Below, piece by piece: positions 58,926-64,000 of a DNA stretch of 64,000 nt. Origin of the DNA: Macrotis lagotis. Taxonomy: Eukaryota > Chordata > Mammalia > Peramelemorphia > Peramelidae. Position 1 is the stretch's first letter, and the number at the start of each line of letters is the position of its first letter. The translations under genes were made by a program, and so were the position numbers. The DNA lies in the NCBI RefSeq assembly GCF_037893015.1, contig NC_133663.1, positions 137,320,100 to 137,384,099 on the forward strand. The letters run 5' to 3'. The notes beneath the pieces are model-generated. The model was not told the DNA's origin. It made no database searches and was given only the letters and a program-made list of their open reading frames with translations.

Positions 58926-59440
58926 ACTCTATTACATTTGGAATATCTTTCTGTTGCTAAACTATGAGTTCAGTCATAATGGAATTTAGTCTCTAATTCC
59001 GTGATTTTGTGGACATTTTCTTTTAAGATTTCATTCAGGAGGTTCAGTCAAGAGACTGGAGAAAAGGCAAAGTTTCACCAGAATTCTTTGCAAAACCCAT
59101 TCAGACAAATTTAACCAATGCCTCAAGACATTTTAGAGTGACAAAACCCACAGAAAAGGATGATGGTGAAACACTTTTATAGCATAAGAAAACGTAAAAT
59201 GTAGACATGGAATGTATATTATAGCAAGGTGGGTATAGAATGCAGTCCAAAGCAAGCCACACACCAACAAAGCAACAGAAGGTCTTAGGGGTCAATGAAT
59301 CAGTGGCAGATGTGTTAATTGACAGAACTCAACCCACAATTAGTCAAAAGGAGATTTTAAGGAAGCCTTTGCTAACATTCAGGGAATGACATTAAAACTT
59401 CCTTGTTCCATCTCTGGGTTTTCATGTTATTTTCAATCAT
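58926..59440. other. Gene-free stretch
   Basis: No gene, RNA or repeat recognised before the start of the next L1. Confidence 0.5.
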
Positions 59441-60619
59441 AAGGCTTTTAGCATTGTCTTTGATTATTGAACAGCTGAAATGAATAAGTCCATCAGAGTT
59501 GATCATCACCTAATATTGCTGTTAGTGTTCATAATGTTCTCCTGGTTTTGTTCACTTCACTCAGCATTAGTTTCTCAAGGTTATTCTCAGGACCTGTTAC
59601 TCATGATTTCTAATAAGACTATAATGTTCCATTATATTACTATACCACAATCTGTTCAACCACTTCCAAATTGATGGACATCATATTAATTTCCAATTTG
59701 CTTTAACTATGCAAAGAGCTGCCATAAATATTTTTGTACAGTGGGATTTTTATCCTTTTTTGTGTTCCCTTTGTGATAAAAAACCTACATTATTGGATCA
59801 AAGGTAATGCACAATATTACTTCCCTTTAGTTATAATTCCAAATTGTTCTCCACGAAGGTCAGATCAGTTCTCTACTGCACCAACAATACATTAGTGCCC
59901 CAGTTTTCCCACATTCCCTCTAATATTGATTTCCTTTTTATTTATATTGACTAATCTGATAAATTTGAGGTGGTACCTCAACTGCAAATGTTAATTTGCA
60001 GTTCTCAAATTAATAATGATTTAGAACATTTCTTCATGTGACTATAGAGAGCTTTAATTTTTTCATCTGAGAATTGTCTTTTCATATCATTTGACCATTT
60101 ATTAATTGGGAAATGATGTGTAATCTTATAAATTTGTTTCAGTTGTCTTTGTATTTTACAAATCAAACTTTTTTCAGAAACATTGGGTGTAAAAAATTTG
60201 TTTCCAAACATACGGTACTCTTTTTAATCTGGGTTGCATTGTTTTTATTTATGCAAAAGTTTTTTTCAATATAATCTAATCAAAATTACTGATTTTTTTA
60301 TTATATTCTCTGTCTCTCTTTTGGTCACACACTGTTCACCCTTCTACAGATGTGTCTATTTCTAAATCCTATACACATTTTGAATTTATCTTGATATAAG
60401 GTATGAGATGTTGATCACTATTTAGTTTCTGACATACTATCTTCCAGTTTTCCCAGCAATTTTTATCAAAATGTGAGTACTTATCCCAGAAGCTTGTAAT
60501 CTTTTCGTTTATCAAATAGCAGTTTACTATAGTCATTTACTCCTGTTTCTTTTGTACCTACTCTATTCTACTGATACACCATACTATTTCTTAGCTAATA
60601 CCAAACAGTTCTGATTCTT

Positions 60620-60830
60620 AATAATATGTATAATATAAACAAATAAATAATTATAAAATTTATATATCAGAACCAAACTTTATCTATGTTTAATTATATA
60701 TAATTATAAATTATGATATATGCTATATTAGCATACAACACATATAACATATAAAATATGATAAATTTAAAATATAATTATAAATTAATAATATATGTGG
60801 AATTATAAAGCATAATTTTAAAGCTGATAT
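60620..60830. repeat. AT-rich low-complexity patch within L1
   Basis: Irregular AT-only sequence with repeated ATAATTATAAAT-type units, found between L1 blocks that are adjacent in other copies (CAAACAGTTCTGATT... and GGCTAGGTACCTTGC...). Either a decayed microsatellite or a filled insertion. Confidence 0.7.
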
Positions 60831-62798
60831 GGCTAGGTACCTTGCTTTGCATATTTCCATTTATTCTTTTGGTATTTTTAATTATGTTCCTCTATATGAA
60901 TTTTGATACTAAATTCCCAACTCAATAAAGTCATTTTTAGTAGTTTGATTGGCATGGCACTGAATAAATTTAATTTGGGTAGAATTGCAATTTTAATTTT
61001 ATTAGCTCATCTTACTCATGAGCAATTGATATTTACTCATTTGTTTTGGATTTGACTTTATTTCAGTGAAAGTGTTTTATAGTTGTATATTGTTTCTGAC
61101 TTTGTCTTCACAGGTAGACTCCTAAGTATTTCATGTTGTCTACAGTTACCTTAAATGGAATTTCTCTTTTTTATCTCTTGCTGCAGTGTCTTCTTGGTAA
61201 TTTATAGAAATGATAATGATATATGAGAGTTTATTTTTTATTCTGTAATTTTGCTAAAGTTAGTAATTTTTTCAATTAGTTTTATAGATGATTTTCTAGA
61301 ATTCTTTAAAGATAGCATAATATCATCTATAAAGAGGGAACGCAGTGTTTCTTCATTACCTGTTCTATTTAATTCAACTTCTTTGTCTTCTTTTATTGTT
61401 CAAGCTAAAATTCATAATGTATTATTAAATAGTACCATTGATAAGGGTTTGCCTGTTTCACCCCTGATCTTATTGGGAATGCTTCTAACCTATTCTTATT
61501 CCATACAATGCTTGTTGATGGATTCCTATATTAATTATTGTTTTAAGGTACATTACATTTATTCCTATGTTTTCTAAAAATTTTAATATGGATGAGTGCT
61601 GTATTTTGTCAAAAGATGTTGAAAAAAATCAAAAGATTTCTCTTAGGTTTGTTATTGATATGTTCACTTAAGGTGAACAATGAACCAACTCTTCATTCCT
61701 AGTACAAATCCTAGTTGATCATAATGCTTATCCATGTGATAACTTGCAGTAATCACTTGACTAATATTTTATTTAAATATTTTGAATCCATATTCATTAG
61801 AGAATATGACATACTTTTCTTTCCTTGTTTTGACTCTTCTTGGTTTGGGTATTAGCACCTTATTGGGGTCATAGAAGGAATTTGGCAGAATTTTATCTAT
61901 TTTTTTCAAATAGTTTGCATGTAATTGTTTCTAACTATTCTTAGACTATTTGGGAGAACTCATTTTTTATTCCACCTGATTTTACAGATATTTTCTTAGG
62001 GTGTTTTTTAATGGCTTAGTCAATTTCTTTTTTCTTAAATGAGGCTACTTAAGTATTATGTTTCCTATTCCTTTAACATTAGCAGCTTATATTGTTGCAA
62101 ATATTCATCTGTTTTGCTTAGGCTGTCAAATTTGTTGGCTTACTGTTGGGCAAAATATCTGCAAATCATTCATTTCCTCCTAATTGGTGGTGAATTCACC
62201 ATTTTCCTTTTTAATACTGGTAATTAGATGTTCTTCTTTCTTATTTTAAATGAAATTAACTAAAAGTTTATATATTTTCTTAGTTTTTTTCAGAAAATAG
62301 ATCTTAGTTTTATTTATTAGTTTAGCAGTTTTTACTTTCAATATTATTAATTTCTCTTTTGATTTTTATAATTTGTAAGGTGGTTTTTATTTGGTGATTT
62401 TTACTTTGTTTTTACTCTAGTTTTTTAGGAATATACTCAATTTGTTGCTCTCCTCTTTCTCTATTCATGTGGGCATTTAGAATTTTTAAATTTCAACTAA
62501 ACAGCTTTGGATAGATCCCACAAATTTCAGCATGTTTCCTCTTGTTTGTCATTGTCTTGGATGAAATTATGAATTGCTTTTATGATGTTAAACTTTACCC
62601 ACTCCTTTAAATTATTTATTTTTTACAGTTAATTTTAGATCTATCTCTCCATAAGTCTTTATTGAACATGATTTTTATTGCAATATGATCTGTAAAGAAT
62701 GCATTTAATACATCTCCCTTTTTGCATCTGATTATGTTGTTTTTAAACATTAATATATGGTCAATTTTTGTTTAGGTGCCTTGTATCACAGAAAAAAA

Positions 62799-63053
62799 TC
62801 AATATTTCTTGCTATACCCATTCAATTTTATCCAGAAGTCTATCATATCTAACTTTTCTGACATTCTATTCACCTCTTTACGTTCCTTCCTGTTCATTTT
62901 ATGGTTAGATTTATCAAATTCTAAGACAGGGACTTTGAGAATCCTCCTAGTATAGGTTTGCTTTCTATGTCTTCCAGTAACGTAATTAGTTTCTCTTCTA
63001 AGAATATGAATATCACACCATTTGCTGCATGCCTTGTTTAGTACTGAAATCAC
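62799..63053 (-). pseudogene. L1 ORF2 endonuclease fragment
   Basis: Open frame that contains V-L-E-F-D-K-S-N-H-K-M-N-R-K and V-N-R-M-S-E-K-L-D-M-I-D-F-W-I-K-L-N. It corresponds to the segment L-N-H-K-I-N-K-K to L-D-M-V-D-I-W of the endonuclease at 45630-45710. Part of the L1 at 59441-64000. Confidence 0.78.
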
Positions 63054-64000
63054 TTCATTATCCTTGGACTATTTCTCAAGTAGTTTCCTTCCTTTATAAC
63101 TTTTAGTGAGATCATTTATTTATGCATTTTTTTCTTTGTCTGAGATAAGAATAGGCATACTTGCTTTTTTCACTTCAGCTGAACCATAATATATGCTGCT
63201 TTTTGATATTTTTGATACTTTTCCCCCTCCTTTTACCTTATCCATCCTTATCAGTGTTTTGCTTTTGAAAATGGCCTCCCTTAATCAGTCTTCTTTTAGT
63301 CACCCTCCCCTTTCTGTTCCTTTTTCCATTTCCTTTTCCCTTTCTTCCTTCTCTCCCTTTTATCAACCCTCCTTCCCTTCCCCCTTTTTTCTCCCTTATT
63401 GTTGGAAGGATGAAATACATTTCTAAACCTGATTGATTCTATATTATTCCCTTTTTGAGCCAAATCTAATGAGAGTAAGATTCAAGCAATTCTCATCCCC
63501 GTCCTTCCTTTGAATCTCTTGTTTGAAGATAAAATTTTCTGCTCAGCTTTGTCTTATCATGAGTAAGGTTTTCAAGTAAACTGTTTCATTAAATATCCAT
63601 CTTTCCCCCTGAAGTAGCATTCTCACTTTTGCTGGATAGTTGATTCTTTGTGTAATAAAAGTTCCCAGGCCTTGCCTAATATCATATTCTTGGTCATTTA
63701 TTCCTTTAATACTGATGCAACCATGCCCTATGTAATCTTAACTGTGGCTTCTTTCTATTTGAATTGCTTCTTTCTGGCTGCTTGTAGGATTTTCTTTTTG
63801 ATCTGATAATATTGGAATTTGGCTACACTATTCTTTGGCATTTTCATTTTGTGATTCTTTTAAGGAAGTGGTCAGGGATTCTTTCAATGATTCCCCCCCC
63901 CCAATTTCAGAATATTAGGGCTGTTTTTCTTGAAGATTTCATGAAGAATGCTATCAGGGTTCTTTTTTTTTGATCATGGTTTTCAGGTAGTCCAATAATT

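Larger units (their letters stand above)
59441..64000 (-). mobile_element. Minus-strand L1, running off the window
   Basis: On the minus strand: ORF1 (64000 to about 63480, incomplete), spacer with a pyrimidine-rich stretch (63200-63400), ORF2 (about 63200 to 59990) and part of the 3' region to about 59441. The RT site near 61320 reads S-L-F-I-D-D-I-M-L, keeping both Asp. The C-terminal block G-T-V-x-H-like is eroded. An AT-rich patch of about 210 bp (60620-60830) is not present in other copies. Many stops; inactive. Confidence 0.87.

Noticed and set aside
1-64000. CRISPR array, prophage or bacterial operon
   Set aside because: The repeats are dispersed SINEs and LINEs of mammalian type; no regular short spacers, operons or ribosome-binding sites.
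1-64000. Endogenous retrovirus or LTR element
   Set aside because: I looked for paired terminal repeats and for gag, pol or envelope motifs outside the L1s and found none. All RT sequence is L1-type, and the one other LINE remnant is RTE-type.

Overview
The window is non-coding mammalian DNA built almost entirely from retrotransposons, and it looks marsupial. The main sign is about fifteen copies of a tRNA-derived SINE with a constant core (a head like GGCTAGGTGGCACAGTGGAT, an internal CACTTAATAATTACCTAGCTG and a CTTGCAAAA-type A-rich end). This is the marsupial WSINE1/SINE1_MD type, and the CTTAATAATTACCTAGCTG core suggests an Australian marsupial rather than an opossum (moderate confidence, from memory of the family). 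RTE-tailed SINEs, RTE coding remnants and MIR fossils fit this. No CRISPR array, prokaryotic operon, structural RNA gene or intact host gene was seen.

Layout. 1-2232: 3' part of a plus-strand L1. 2233-5340: gene-free DNA with a pyrimidine microsatellite, two SINEs, a MIR and a diverged duplicated block that contains a hairpin. 5345-8165: a 5'-truncated plus L1. 8166-14774: gene-free DNA with a MIR, an L1 reduced to its ends, two SINEs, a TCC/CT microsatellite, a 76-bp tandem duplication and an RTE-tailed SINE. 14775-24740: an L1 split in ORF1 by a near full-length plus L1 (15662-23035). 24745-42177: one old minus-strand L1 opened by five later insertions: an internally deleted L1, a SINE that itself received a TMEM106B retrocopy, a second SINE, a plus-strand L1 and a further minus-strand L1. 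42178-49365: a plus L1 split by the youngest-looking L1 of the window (44969-49316, perfect 14-bp target duplication). 49366-51904: mostly unassigned DNA with an RTE reverse-transcriptase remnant. 51905-57572: a near full-length but damaged plus L1. 57573-59440: two SINEs, a long AT repeat and an RTE-tailed SINE. 59441-64000: a minus-strand L1 that runs off the window.

The only host-gene material is a processed TMEM106B pseudogene (29535-31849). It carries its 5' UTR, an intron-free coding region with an early in-frame stop, a 3' UTR with an inherited MIR, an ATTAAA signal and a short A tail, flanked by a perfect 18-bp duplication. A 216-codon frame that starts downstream of the stop is still open.

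Nothing here forms a working gene system. The scientific value is the layered record of L1, SINE and retrocopy insertions, which can be put in relative order from their duplications. Element borders given without target duplications are estimates from comparing the copies in the window with each other and with remembered family structure.
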